From NCBI GenBank assembly GCA_012270975.1, contig JAAXHH010000074.1:122081-186080 (forward strand): 64,000 bases of DNA. Reading direction: 5' to 3'. The position numbers and the translations under genes are program-made. Source of the stretch: Candidatus Latescibacterota bacterium (lineage in GTDB: Bacteria > JAAXHH01). Under the pieces are notes generated by a model. That model did no database searches. It had not been told where the DNA came from and was given only the letters and a program-made list of their open reading frames with translations. How positions within the stretch are numbered: position 1 is the stretch's first letter; each line of letters opens with the position of its first letter. Shown here one piece after another: positions 9,043-18,621 of the stretch.

Positions 9043-10854
9043 TTATTCCGCCTCGTCCAACCGCTCTACATCTACGTAATACGTCCCCTGGATTACGCCT
9101 TCGTCGTCGATGAAGGAAGCATGCAGAAACGTCGTTCCCGTTCTGGCGATCTCCAGGGTGAACCCGGCGGATTTGTCGCCGGACTCCAGGGATCCGCTCC
9201 TTTCCTCGTCGAAAAGCGACAGGCGCGCTTCGACCGGCCGGATCGCCTCGGAACGGCCATCCTCCGGGGCGTAGATGAGGGCCCTTGCCTCCTCGGGCGG
9301 GATTGTTCCGTCTATGGCCAGATCGCGTTCTGCGGGCCAGCGGCGCAGGGAGAACCGGTAGCGGCCCGGCCGCTCGATCTCGACGGCCCAGGTGCCGGTA
9401 CTTTTCCTAGCCTGGGCGATGTGGGTCTGGTGCCAGGCCACGTCGCCCAGCACGTCCATGGCGCAGAGGCGCGCGGGATTCTCGGCCGGATTACCGAGTG
9501 TGATGGGACAATATGTTTCGAGTCCGGGTGAGATCTCGTCCCACCAAGCGTCGTGGGCGCGCCGCAGCCGTTCCACCACGCCCGGATAGTCGGCGGCCAC
9601 GTCCTGGCGCTGTCCCGGATCGGCCTTGATGTCGTACAGTTCCTTGCCCCGCACCAGCCGCCAGCGGCGCGTCATCACGGCATTGGTCCATTTCTCCGGC
9701 GGCACGGTATCCTGCCGGTACTGAAGGAAGTGGACCCGGTCGCCGGGCAGGCTGGTCCGGTCGCCGGGCAACAGCGGTGCGATGCTTCGGCCATCGAAGT
9801 CCACCTCCGGCGCATCGAGACCGCAAAGGTCGATGAAGGTCGGCAGCACGTCGATATGTAGACTCATTTCGCCGACGTCCCGCCCGCCCTCAAGGCCGCC
9901 TTCAGGCCACCTGAGGAAGAAGGGCACGCGATGACCGCCGTCGTAGTAGGAGCCTTTCTTCCCTCGCATCCCCGCGTTGTATCCCCGCACCACGTGTTGG
10001 TTCTCATCGAGTTCGCTTCCACCGGAACTCCCATTGTCGGTCATGAAGACCAGGATGGTGTTTTCTTCCAGGCCCAGTTCGGCAAGCCTGCGGCGAAGGC
10101 GCCCGAAGTTCTCGTCGATGTTCGCAATCATGCCGCAGAATTCGGGTTCCGGCACGTCCGGATTCTCATGGTAAGGTTGGGCGTATTCCTCGGACACGAG
10201 GTAGGGCGTATGCGGGGCATTTGTGGCGAGATAGACGAAGAACGGCGCGTCTGATTCGGGCGAGTTTTCCGACAATGCATTACCATCCCGTGATCCGGCT
10301 GCCGACGGCCCGGCGGACTGACCGCCCGCGCACTGTTCGATGAAACGGATCGCCTCGTCGAACCACACGTCCGTGCAATATCCCGCGTGCTCTAAGGGTT
10401 CCCCGTTTTGGTAATAGGTGTCATCGAAGTAGTTGTTCCCCCAGAAGTCCGGGGTCTGCCCCACGCCGCCGCCCTTGTGGGCGACCACGTGCTGGAATCC
10501 CCGGTCCTGGGGCCGGTAGGGGTAGTTGTCGCCCAGGTGCCACTTGCCGAACATGGCGGTGCGGTAGCCGGCCGCGCCGAAGACGTCCGCCATGGTCGTC
10601 TCCGACTTTCGCAGGATGGACCGGCCCCAACAGGTCGCCCAAGCGCCGTTGCGCACAGGTCGGCGACCGGTCATCAGGGCGCCGCGCGTAGGCGTGCACA
10701 GGGGCGACACGTGAAAATCGGTCAGACGGACCGCATCGGCGTGAAAGGCGTCTATGCCGGGCGTCTTCAGCCACGGGTGGCCCGTGCATCCCAGGTCGCC
10801 GTAGCCCTGGTCGTCCGTGATGACCAGGATGACATTGGGTCTTGGGGTGGTCAT
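9043..10854 (-). CDS. type I sulfatase (arylsulfatase family)
   Basis: A 603-residue sulfatase of the alkaline-phosphatase superfamily. The N-terminus carries the metal site DDQGYGD, then Cys53 in CTPTRG, the CxPxR signature whose cysteine is converted to formylglycine, and later MTDNGSSGG. No signal peptide is evident, so the enzyme looks cytoplasmic or uses a non-standard route. After the sulfatase domain ends (around residue 450) a C-terminal tail of about 130 residues rich in beta-strand-like sequence is of unclear role. No formylglycine-generating enzyme gene is in the window. The substrate is unknown. Confidence 0.9.
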   Translation of the reverse strand: MTTPRPNVILVITDDQGYGDLGCTGHPWLKTPGIDAFHADAVRLTDFHVSPLCTPTRGALMTGRRPVRNGAWATCWGRSILRKSETTMADVFGAAGYRTAMFGKWHLGDNYPYRPQDRGFQHVVAHKGGGVGQTPDFWGNNYFDDTYYQNGEPLEHAGYCTDVWFDEAIRFIEQCAGGQSAGPSAAGSRDGNALSENSPESDAPFFVYLATNAPHTPYLVSEEYAQPYHENPDVPEPEFCGMIANIDENFGRLRRRLAELGLEENTILVFMTDNGSSGGSELDENQHVVRGYNAGMRGKKGSYYDGGHRVPFFLRWPEGGLEGGRDVGEMSLHIDVLPTFIDLCGLDAPEVDFDGRSIAPLLPGDRTSLPGDRVHFLQYRQDTVPPEKWTNAVMTRRWRLVRGKELYDIKADPGQRQDVAADYPGVVERLRRAHDAWWDEISPGLETYCPITLGNPAENPARLCAMDVLGDVAWHQTHIAQARKSTGTWAVEIERPGRYRFSLRRWPAERDLAIDGTIPPEEARALIYAPEDGRSEAIRPVEARLSLFDEERSGSLESGDKSAGFTLEIARTGTTFLHASFIDDEGVIQGTYYVDVERLDEAE

Positions 10855-10977
10855 CCTGTCTTCTACTCCTTAGCGTTACGAAAGCGTTGCGATACCACTG
10901 ATTTGTTCACTAATATACCGGACTCCCTGACCATTACTATTTAACTACACCAGTGTCAATAAGTTAAGGGATTTCAC

Positions 10978-11703
10978 ATGGTTGCCAATGTCGCTCATCG
11001 TGGCGCGTCGGGAAACAACCCCGAAAACACGTTACGCGCGTTTCAGACGGCGCTGGGAATCGGCGCGGATGAGATTGAGCTCGATCTCCGTTCTACCAAG
11101 GACGGGCATCTCGTCGTCATGCACGATGCCACCGTAGACCGTACAACCGACGGTACGGGCGCGATCGGCGAGCTCACGCTTGCCGAGATCAGGGCGCTCG
11201 ACGCCGGAAGGGTGTTTGGCGAGAGGTTTCGGGGCGAACGCGTGCCGACCTGGGAGGAAGCGCTGGATCTCGTTCAGGGTAAAGTGAGGCTCAACGTACA
11301 CCTTAAAGAGGGTGGAACCCCGGATGGCAGATATGAACGTATAGTAGCGAAGGCGCTGCGCGCGTTCCGAATGAGGGACGATTCCATTCTGGCCTGCAAT
11401 GATAAGAGCGTGGGGATATTCGCCGAGATCGACCCGCGAATAGCTTGTCGGATCTTTCCGAACAACCGCTCCCCCGAGGATTACATTCGAACATCAGCGG
11501 AGATGGGGCTTCGGACGACGCAGCCTGGACGGGACATGACCACACCGGATTTTGTTCAGAAGGCGCACGAATCAGGACTGGGTGTGCATGTATTCTACGC
11601 GGATACCCCCGAAGACATGCGGACATATATCGGGATGGGCGTGGACGGAATCCTGACAAACTATCCGGAACGGATGAAAGCGGTGATCGCGGAAACCGCG
11701 TAG
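10978..11703 (+). CDS. glycerophosphodiester phosphodiesterase
   Basis: A 241-residue GDPD-family TIM barrel that cleaves glycerophosphodiesters to glycerol-3-phosphate and an alcohol. The catalytic HRGASG near the N-terminus with the following PENT, the metal ligands in EIELDLR, and the second catalytic histidine in VVMHD are all present. The C-terminal GVDGILTNYP is also typical. There is no signal peptide, so it is a cytoplasmic UgpQ-like enzyme. It stands alone, divergent from the sulfatase; an A+T-rich stretch at about 10880-10970 probably holds both promoters. Confidence 0.93.
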   Translation: MVANVAHRGASGNNPENTLRAFQTALGIGADEIELDLRSTKDGHLVVMHDATVDRTTDGTGAIGELTLAEIRALDAGRVFGERFRGERVPTWEEALDLVQGKVRLNVHLKEGGTPDGRYERIVAKALRAFRMRDDSILACNDKSVGIFAEIDPRIACRIFPNNRSPEDYIRTSAEMGLRTTQPGRDMTTPDFVQKAHESGLGVHVFYADTPEDMRTYIGMGVDGILTNYPERMKAVIAETA

Positions 11704-11724
11704 CGGGAACGATCGGCGTCCGTG

Positions 11725-12891
11725 CTAATGTAGAAACAGCCGCAGGCCGGTGTGGGCCATGACCATGCCGTAGTCGTCGGCTGCTTCCGTCACCCCTTTA
11801 TCCGCCGCAGAGCCGCCCGTCTGGGCCACGTACTTCACGTTGCTCCGGCTCGCGCGGTCGATGTTGTCTCGAAATGGGATATAGGCGTCCGAGGACAGGC
11901 AGACCCCGTCGAATCGGGAGAGATAACGCTGGCGTTCTTCTGGCGGGATCGGATCGGGGCGTTCTTCCAGGTCGTCCAGCATTCGGGCCTCCTCCGTATT
12001 GGAAAGCTGCTCCCACAGGAGGTACTGGTCGACGAGGTTCGTCTTCTCGGTACGTTTGAGTCCTTCGCGGAAGGGGAGGTCCAGCGTCCGGGGATGCTGC
12101 TGAAGGAACCACTTGTCGGCCTTGCCGCAGGCGAGCCGGGTGCAGTGGATGCGGGACTGCTGGCCCGCGCCCATGCCGATCACCTGTCCTTCGTAGGCCA
12201 CGCAGACGGAATTTGACTGGGTGTACTTGAGGGCGATCGTCGCCACGACGAGGGTGTCGAGCGTGGAATCCGTTATATCCCTGTTGTCCGTGACGATGTT
12301 GGAAAAAGTCTGCCGCGTGATGGCCGCAGTGTTGCGGGGTTGTTCTAGCTGAAGGCCGAATAGCGATCTCTGCTCAACCTCGGGCGGTTCGAAGTCCGGG
12401 TCGATCTCCAGGATGAGGTATCCGCCGCCCTTCTTCGCGCAGAGGATCTCCAGTGCGTCAGGTTCGTATCCCGGCGCGATGATCAGGTCCGACACTTCCC
12501 GCCTCAACACATTAGCCAGGGATTTGTCCACCACCTCGCTCACGGCCGCCGCGTCCCCGAAGGAACACATGCGATCGCCGCCGCGGGCACGAATGTAGGC
12601 GGCGGCACCGGGTGAGTACTCCTTCCCAGCCAGAAACTGCGACGCCAGATAGTTTTCACTGAGTGTGCCAGCGATCGCCGCTCCGGCGGGACTGGCGTGC
12701 TTGAAAGACGCCGCTCCCGCTGCCCCGGTAGCCTGTTTCAATTCCCGGGCAAGTTGCCATGCGCCCAGGGCATCGATGATGTTGACGTAGCCCGGCGTTC
12801 CGTTGAGCACGCGTAGCGGTGACGTAGACGGAAGGGTCAGCCTGGCAGGATGCTGGTGAGGGTTGAGTCCGTATTTCAGCGGCAGATCCAT
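11725..12891 (-). CDS. stand-alone AICAR transformylase (PurH C-terminal domain family)
   Basis: A 388-residue enzyme that matches only the formyltransferase part of bifunctional PurH: KYGLNPHQ at the start, then FKHASPAGAA (the Lys-His active-site motif), AITRQTF, and VAQTGGS near the end. It would transfer formyl from 10-formyl-THF to AICAR in the penultimate step of purine synthesis. The IMP cyclohydrolase (MGS-like) domain that normally precedes it is absent. ATG 12891 is the start; the open frame up to 13023 shows no family similarity. This matches the known monofunctional family. The cyclisation step must be encoded elsewhere. Confidence 0.85.
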   Translation of the reverse strand: MDLPLKYGLNPHQHPARLTLPSTSPLRVLNGTPGYVNIIDALGAWQLARELKQATGAAGAASFKHASPAGAAIAGTLSENYLASQFLAGKEYSPGAAAYIRARGGDRMCSFGDAAAVSEVVDKSLANVLRREVSDLIIAPGYEPDALEILCAKKGGGYLILEIDPDFEPPEVEQRSLFGLQLEQPRNTAAITRQTFSNIVTDNRDITDSTLDTLVVATIALKYTQSNSVCVAYEGQVIGMGAGQQSRIHCTRLACGKADKWFLQQHPRTLDLPFREGLKRTEKTNLVDQYLLWEQLSNTEEARMLDDLEERPDPIPPEERQRYLSRFDGVCLSSDAYIPFRDNIDRASRSNVKYVAQTGGSAADKGVTEAADDYGMVMAHTGLRLFLH

Positions 12892-13152
12892 GTAGCCATT
12901 GTCCTGTTTCCCGGTTTCACCCAGAAAATCCCGGCAGGAACCAATGCATTTCCATGCCGAAATGAATACCAGTACACGTTCACCTTGCGCGGACAATATA
13001 ACCGCCTTTGCGTTGGCGGGCAAACGCTCAGGGGGTAATCTCTTGTTTCATGCGGCCCGGTGAACCATATTCACGTAGCGTCCGGCTTCAATGAAACCTG
13101 TAAGGCCCGATCGAATATCCGTCGATCATTCCTCCCAATTCAGGATCCTACC

Positions 13153-14517
13153 ATGTCTTCCGCGTCTTCCCGAGGCGGTCTCCTGCGGGTACTCGGCCTG
13201 ATCACGGGACTGGCCATCACGTTCGGGGGCATTGTCAGCCTCGGCATCCTGCGCGCGCCGGGTGAAGTGGCGGCCCAGTTGCCCGATCCCTGGTGGTACA
13301 TGGCCACCTGGATCGCGGCCGGCGTGTTCGTGTTGTTCAGCACGGCGTCCGCCGCCGAACTGGCTACCGCACTGCCCCGGGCCGGCGCCTACTACGTCTA
13401 CGCCCATCGGTCGCTCGGCCCCTTCGTCGGATTCGTCAGCGGGTGGACCGACTGGCTGAACTGGTGCGGCGCAACGGCCATGACCATCATCGTCATCAAC
13501 GAATACCTCCATTTGCTTACGCCGGACATACCGAGATTCAGCCTGGCGCTGTGCCTGGCCATAGCGATCTCCTTCGCCCTGATCCAGTGGCGGGGCGTGA
13601 GATGGGGCACTGGCGTGCACAACGTCGCGAGCATGATCAAGGCGGTGATCTTTGCCGTGCTCATCATCGCCTGTTTCGTGTTGGCGGGTGGTGGGGACGT
13701 GGAGACCGAGACGGCCGTTCTTCCTGCCATGCCATCGGGATGGGCCGTGGTCATGGCCTTTATCGTCGCCCTGAGGGGCGTGCTCTACGCTTACGACGGA
13801 TGGGTGTTTACCGCTTACTTTTCTGAAGAAATGAAAGATCCGGGGCGCACGATTCCCCGGTCGATGTTCATGGGCGTCGGGATCGTAATCGCGGTCTACC
13901 TGCTCATCAACATCGCCGTGCTTCGCATGCTGCCCATGTCGGAGATCGTCGGGGCGGAACTGGCCGTGGGCCGGGCCGTCGAGACGGTGTTCGGACCGCT
14001 TGCGGAGACGCTCATCACCGCGAGCCTGACCGGATTCCTGATCGTGGGGATCAACCTGGGATACATGTTCGCCGCCCGCGTGATCTACGCCATGAGCACC
14101 GACGGCCTGTTCTTCAGGCGGTGCCGGCGGGTAAACCGGGGCGGAACTCCTACGGTGGCGCTCGCCGCCAGCCTGGCGGTGACCGTCGTCTTTCTGCTGT
14201 TCAGCGGGAGTTTCGTACGCCTGGTGGAGGCCCTGGCGTTCTTCACCGTGGTCAACTACGCCATACTGTTCCTCTCCGTCTTCATCCTGCGACGAAAGGA
14301 ACCCGATCTCCCCCGTCCTTACCGGGCCTGGGGATACCCGTGGACGACGGCGCTCACACTCGCCGGCGCCGTGGCTTTCCTTGCAGGCAACATCGTAGGC
14401 GGTACGGGTGTCAGCCTGACAGCCCTCGCCGTGGTCGTCTCAAGCTATCCGTTGTACCTGCTGTTTCGCCGGATCAATAAGCACTCTTGCGGGTCGTCAG
14501 CGGACACCAGCGCGTAG
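13153..14517 (+). CDS. APC-superfamily amino-acid permease
   Basis: A 454-residue integral membrane transporter with about 12 hydrophobic segments. The first helix carries the APC motif GLAITFGGIVSLGILRAPGEVA (given here only to mark residues 12-33; glycine-rich substrate-binding break), and later segments include GWTDWLNWCG and YAYDGWVFTAYFSEEMKDPGRTIPRS in the pattern of the LAT/AGT-type exchangers. ATG 13153 with AGGAT upstream is preferred to the earlier in-frame start at 13060. Substrate is not predictable. The 3' end overlaps the convergent PhyH-HEAT gene by 44 bases. Confidence 0.88.
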   Translation: MSSASSRGGLLRVLGLITGLAITFGGIVSLGILRAPGEVAAQLPDPWWYMATWIAAGVFVLFSTASAAELATALPRAGAYYVYAHRSLGPFVGFVSGWTDWLNWCGATAMTIIVINEYLHLLTPDIPRFSLALCLAIAISFALIQWRGVRWGTGVHNVASMIKAVIFAVLIIACFVLAGGGDVETETAVLPAMPSGWAVVMAFIVALRGVLYAYDGWVFTAYFSEEMKDPGRTIPRSMFMGVGIVIAVYLLINIAVLRMLPMSEIVGAELAVGRAVETVFGPLAETLITASLTGFLIVGINLGYMFAARVIYAMSTDGLFFRRCRRVNRGGTPTVALAASLAVTVVFLLFSGSFVRLVEALAFFTVVNYAILFLSVFILRRKEPDLPRPYRAWGYPWTTALTLAGAVAFLAGNIVGGTGVSLTALAVVVSSYPLYLLFRRINKHSCGSSADTSA

Positions 14518-15922
14518 CGAGCATGGCTTCCCACAGTGACTCGTGACCCGTCTTTCCCGCCATCCTCGCCGCTGCGGCCAGGGCATAGTAGCGGACGTAG
14601 CGTCCCTCGTCTTCCACCGAGCGCGTCGCCAGGCCGTCGACCAGTTCCGCGTCCTGGATCGGGTGCCTGGCCAGGGCGAAAGCGATATTGCGCCGCACCC
14701 GTTCGTCTTCATCCCCGATCGCGCTACGAAGTGCAGGGGCGTCGTCGTCACTGAAACCGCCCAGAATCGCCAGGGCTTCGGACGCGTTACGCCGTACCCA
14801 CACGTCCTCGTCGCCGAGGGCACGCAACAGCGCCGGGCGGGCCGGTGACGCCGGCGAACCGATATCGCCCAGAACGTCCGCGGCGGCGGCCCGTACCCAC
14901 CAGGCATCGTCTTCAAGCAGTGCTTCCAGGCGCTTGACCGCTGGACGTCCCACCGCCGACAGCGCATAGGCCGCGGGCAGTTCCGACGGATTGCCGCCCG
15001 CGGGATTCGCCGGATTCCTGGGCACGCTCGCCAGGGCGACCTCTTCACGGGTCGCACGGAGTCGTTCCACGAGGGGCTCCACCGCTTCTTCACCCTTCCT
15101 TCCGAAGGTGTAAGCGGCTTGCAACCGTACCCTCTCGTCCGTATCGTCCAGGGCGGCCAGGCATCGATCGATGGACACGCCCCTCGCTTCAGCCTCACCG
15201 CAGTTCCCACCCGCCAACCAGTTCCATACCGTTTCAGAAACTGCGGGGTGCGCGTCGCCAGGCTGAGGCTTCCAGCCGCCGTTCCCACTTTCCCATGCGG
15301 GACCGGCCGGTTCGTGCGACCGGGTGAACTGGAACTTGAGCATGTATCGGTTCTTATCGCTGACGTTTTGCGTGGCCCGGTGCCAGGAGTCGAAGTTGAC
15401 GATGGAGACCGTTCCGGCGGGACCGCAAAGTCCCAGTGCGGACTCGGTGGTTTTAGAAGCGTCGCAGTCGGAGATCCCGTTGTGGTGCTGCTTGCCAGGC
15501 AGAATGCCCGTGGGCCCCATGTCCACGCTCACGTCCTGGGGATAGTAGAAGGCCATCACCCACCGGAAACGCGCGTGCCTCACGTTGTGGTCGAAGATGT
15601 AATCGTCCTTGTGCCACTGCTGGCCGGAGCTGCCAGGCTTGTTCAGGTGGCAGTACCGATGAGGATGCATGAGATAGCCGGGGCCGAGCAGACTGGTCAG
15701 CGCTCCGCGTACGGCGGGCTGGTCGAAGACCCGCTGGATCTCCGGTATCCGGGGCAGGATGTTGTTGCCGGGATTGCCTTCCTCCTCGAGCACGGTCTCG
15801 ATCTTGCGGTACAGGTCCCGGTGAAACTCCCCGGGCAGACCGGCGTTGACCTGGACATAACCATCCGTGATAAACCGACGGACGGTGTCATCCTGCAGCA
15901 GATGTGAGTTTCGGGTTGGCAT
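14474..15922 (-). CDS. phytanoyl-CoA dioxygenase (PhyH) domain fused to HEAT repeats
   Basis: A 482-residue protein. Residues 1 to about 240 form a PhyH-type Fe(II)/2-oxoglutarate oxygenase: His104-x-Asp106 in QWHKDD, distal His181 in SWHRAT and a downstream arginine for 2-oxoglutarate. Residues of about 255-470 are HEAT/PBS-lyase-like repeats with recurring DEDVWVRRNASEALA-type units, roughly 30 residues each, broken by an Asn/Pro-rich insert. HEAT repeats usually bind proteins, so the oxygenase may act on a partner-bound substrate. ATG 15922 is preferred to 15958 because GAGGGG precedes it. It is divergent from leuS. Confidence 0.88.
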   Translation of the reverse strand: MPTRNSHLLQDDTVRRFITDGYVQVNAGLPGEFHRDLYRKIETVLEEEGNPGNNILPRIPEIQRVFDQPAVRGALTSLLGPGYLMHPHRYCHLNKPGSSGQQWHKDDYIFDHNVRHARFRWVMAFYYPQDVSVDMGPTGILPGKQHHNGISDCDASKTTESALGLCGPAGTVSIVNFDSWHRATQNVSDKNRYMLKFQFTRSHEPAGPAWESGNGGWKPQPGDAHPAVSETVWNWLAGGNCGEAEARGVSIDRCLAALDDTDERVRLQAAYTFGRKGEEAVEPLVERLRATREEVALASVPRNPANPAGGNPSELPAAYALSAVGRPAVKRLEALLEDDAWWVRAAAADVLGDIGSPASPARPALLRALGDEDVWVRRNASEALAILGGFSDDDAPALRSAIGDEDERVRRNIAFALARHPIQDAELVDGLATRSVEDEGRYVRYYALAAAARMAGKTGHESLWEAMLATRWCPLTTRKSAY

Positions 15923-16128
15923 GGTGGACCCCTCGGTATCCGTACGGGTAGTCGGCATCGCGTGGCAATCGGCATCTCGCAGTAATCGGCACCATATAAA
16001 GTAGTCGCTTGATTTCCGCAGTCAAGACAGGTAGATTACGGTCGCGAAATGTCCGGTCAGGATAGCGGAAATCCTCCAGCGACGAGGAATCCGACGAAGG
16101 GATTCGGGAAGCAGGATTCGAGGAAGAG

Positions 16129-18570
16129 ATGAACGGCGACAGATACGATCACGGAGAGGTCGAGGCGCGGTGGATCGAGCGCTGGGATTCGGAAGGGACG
16201 TACGAGGTTGACCTGGAGGCGGCGCGGAAACCTTACTACAACCTCATGATGTTTCCCTATCCCTCCGCCGAGGGCATGCACGTGGGCAACGTGTTCGCCT
16301 ATACGGGCGCGGACATCCACGGAAGGTACATGCGCGCAAAGGGACACGACGTGTTCGAGCCCATGGGCTTCGACGCCTTCGGCATACATTCCGAAAACTT
16401 CGCTCTCAAGATCAATACCCATCCCGGACGGCTGATCCCCGACAACATCGCCAACTTCACCCGCCAGTTCAAGCGCCTGGGCGCCATGTTCGACTGGCGT
16501 CACGAGGTGCAGTCCACGGACCCGGCGTACTACCGCTGGACGCAATGGATCTTCATCCAGCTCTTCAAGGCCGGGTTGGCCTACCAGAAGGAAGCACCGG
16601 TTACATGGTGTCCTTCGTGCAATACCGTACTCGCGGCGGAACAGGCCGAAGGCGGCGTATGTGAGCGATGCGACGCCCTGGTCGAACAACGGAACATGCG
16701 CCAGTGGTTCTTCCGGATTACCGCCTACGCGGCCCAACTGCTCGAGAACCTGGAAACGATCGACTGGTCCGAGACGACCAAGACCGCGCAGCGCAGGTGG
16801 ATCGGCCGAAGCGAAGGCGCCGAAGCGGACTTCCGGCTCGCGGGCCGCGACGAGACGCTCAGCGTGTTCACCACGCGGCCGGACACGCTCTGGGGCGCAA
16901 CGTACATGGTCCTGGCGCCGGAACACCCGCTGGTCGAAGTCGTGACTACCGAAGAACAGCGCGCATCCGTAGGCGAATACGTAAAGGAGAGCGGCCGGAA
17001 GACGGCCATCGAGCGGGAGGATGTTACCCGCGAAAAGACCGGGGTGTTCACGGGCGGCTACGCGGTCAACCCCGTGAACGACGCGAAGATACCGATCTGG
17101 ATTTCCGATTATGTGCTGATGACTTACGGCACGGGCGCCATCATGGCGGTACCGGCCCATGATCAGCGGGACTTCGAGTTCGCCCGGACATTCGATCTGC
17201 CCATCGTCCAGGTGATCAGTGGATCGGAGGACACGACGAACGGTTACGACGGCGCAACCGGCCTCGAAGAAGCATATACCGGCGAGGGGACCATGATCAA
17301 CAGCGGACCCTTCGACGGTACCCACAGCACCGTCGGCGTGAGCGCGGTCACGGACTGGCTGGAGGAGCGCGGCGTCGGAAAGCGCCAGGTCAATTACCGG
17401 CTGCGGGACTGGTGCATCAGCCGCCAGCGGTACTGGGGGCCGCCGATTCCGATGATTCACTGCGGAGACTGCGGTGTGGTGCCCGTGCCCGAGGACCAGC
17501 TGCCCGTAATCCTGCCCCACGTGGAGGACTTCAGGCCGGACGGCACGGGACGGAGTCCGCTGGCGCGCGATCTGTCCTTCCTGAATACCACCTGTCCCGA
17601 GTGCGGCGGTCCCGCCACCCGGGAGACCGACGTCAACGACAACTTCCTGGATTCGGCGTGGTATTTCTTCCGGTATCCCAGTTCGGAACGCGAGGACGTG
17701 GTGTTCGACCCGGATACCACGGAACGGTGGCTGCCCGTGGACATGTACGTGGGGGGCAACGAGCACGCGGTGCTGCACCTCATGTACACCCGCTTCATCA
17801 CGATGGCGCTGCACGACATCGGCCTGATCTCCTTCTCCGAGCCCTTCAAGAAGTTCCGGGCCCACGGCACCATCATCCGGTCCGGCGCGAAGATGAGCAA
17901 GTCCAAGGGGAACGTGGTTAATCCCGACGAGTACCTGGACCGGTTCGGAGCGGATGCCTTCCGCACCTATCTCATGTTCCTGGGACCCTACCAGGTGGGC
18001 GGTGACTTCCAGGACGCGGGCATCAACGGCGTGCGGCGGTTCTACGACCGGCTCTGGCGCTACGCCACCGGGACCGAGTTTGCGGTAGCGCCTGTCGACG
18101 ATCCCGAGATGCTCGCCCTGCTGCACGCCAAGATTCGCGACGTCACCGAAGACATGGAGACATTCCAGTACAACACGGCCATCGCGCGCCTGATGGAATT
18201 GCTCAACGGCCTGCAGAACGCAACGGCACATCATCGCGACGCCATCGACCGGTTGCTTCAACTGGCCGCGCCTTTCGCGCCCTTCATCTCCCAGGAACTG
18301 TGGACCCGCCTGGGCCACGAGGGCATGATCTGCGACGTGCCCTGGCCGGAGTACGATCCCTCACTCATCGTGTCCGCCACGATCGAATACGTCATCCAAA
18401 TCAACGGCCGGGTACGTGACCGCCTGGAACTGCCGCCCGGGACGCCCCGCGAAGAAATCGAGCAGGCTGCCTTCGCCAGCGAGCGCGTTCGTCAGTGGAC
18501 GGACGGCAAGGAATCGGTACGGAACGTCTTCGTGCCGGACAAGCTGCTCAATATCGTGGTCAAGGGTTAG
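16129..18570 (+). CDS. leuS: leucyl-tRNA synthetase
   Basis: An 813-residue class Ia synthetase that charges tRNA-Leu. The HIGH-type motif reads MHVGN at residues 50-54 and KMSKS is intact starting at Lys588. The CP1 editing domain is present (TTRPDTLWGAT and the aspartate in AVPAHDQRDF), as are two Cys-rich zinc modules (CPSC...CERC and CGDC...CPEC). The product is somewhat shorter than the usual 850-880 residues but ends with the normal C-terminal VRNVFVPDKLLNIVVKG-type tail. The GMDAFG region carries IHSEN where most bacterial enzymes have LPAEN. GAGGAAGAG lies directly before the ATG. Confidence 0.96.
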   Translation: MNGDRYDHGEVEARWIERWDSEGTYEVDLEAARKPYYNLMMFPYPSAEGMHVGNVFAYTGADIHGRYMRAKGHDVFEPMGFDAFGIHSENFALKINTHPGRLIPDNIANFTRQFKRLGAMFDWRHEVQSTDPAYYRWTQWIFIQLFKAGLAYQKEAPVTWCPSCNTVLAAEQAEGGVCERCDALVEQRNMRQWFFRITAYAAQLLENLETIDWSETTKTAQRRWIGRSEGAEADFRLAGRDETLSVFTTRPDTLWGATYMVLAPEHPLVEVVTTEEQRASVGEYVKESGRKTAIEREDVTREKTGVFTGGYAVNPVNDAKIPIWISDYVLMTYGTGAIMAVPAHDQRDFEFARTFDLPIVQVISGSEDTTNGYDGATGLEEAYTGEGTMINSGPFDGTHSTVGVSAVTDWLEERGVGKRQVNYRLRDWCISRQRYWGPPIPMIHCGDCGVVPVPEDQLPVILPHVEDFRPDGTGRSPLARDLSFLNTTCPECGGPATRETDVNDNFLDSAWYFFRYPSSEREDVVFDPDTTERWLPVDMYVGGNEHAVLHLMYTRFITMALHDIGLISFSEPFKKFRAHGTIIRSGAKMSKSKGNVVNPDEYLDRFGADAFRTYLMFLGPYQVGGDFQDAGINGVRRFYDRLWRYATGTEFAVAPVDDPEMLALLHAKIRDVTEDMETFQYNTAIARLMELLNGLQNATAHHRDAIDRLLQLAAPFAPFISQELWTRLGHEGMICDVPWPEYDPSLIVSATIEYVIQINGRVRDRLELPPGTPREEIEQAAFASERVRQWTDGKESVRNVFVPDKLLNIVVKG

Positions 18571-18621
18571 GCCGCCCAGTCCGGCCCGGCCTGCGCCGCG
18601 TCATCCACCACCGCCTCGTCC

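Noticed and set aside
9043..10854. Sulfatase as a secreted enzyme
   Set aside because: The N-terminus goes straight into the catalytic fold with no signal peptide, and no better upstream start was found.
11725..13023. N-terminal extension of the AICAR transformylase up to 13023
   Set aside because: The added 44 residues show no family similarity, and they cover the likely promoter region; ATG 12891 begins with the family's usual first residues.
16057..18318. A 753-codon open frame on the minus strand, opposite leuS
   Set aside because: It is the antisense shadow of a clear LeuRS gene; long antisense frames are expected in GC-rich DNA and the product has no recognisable domains.
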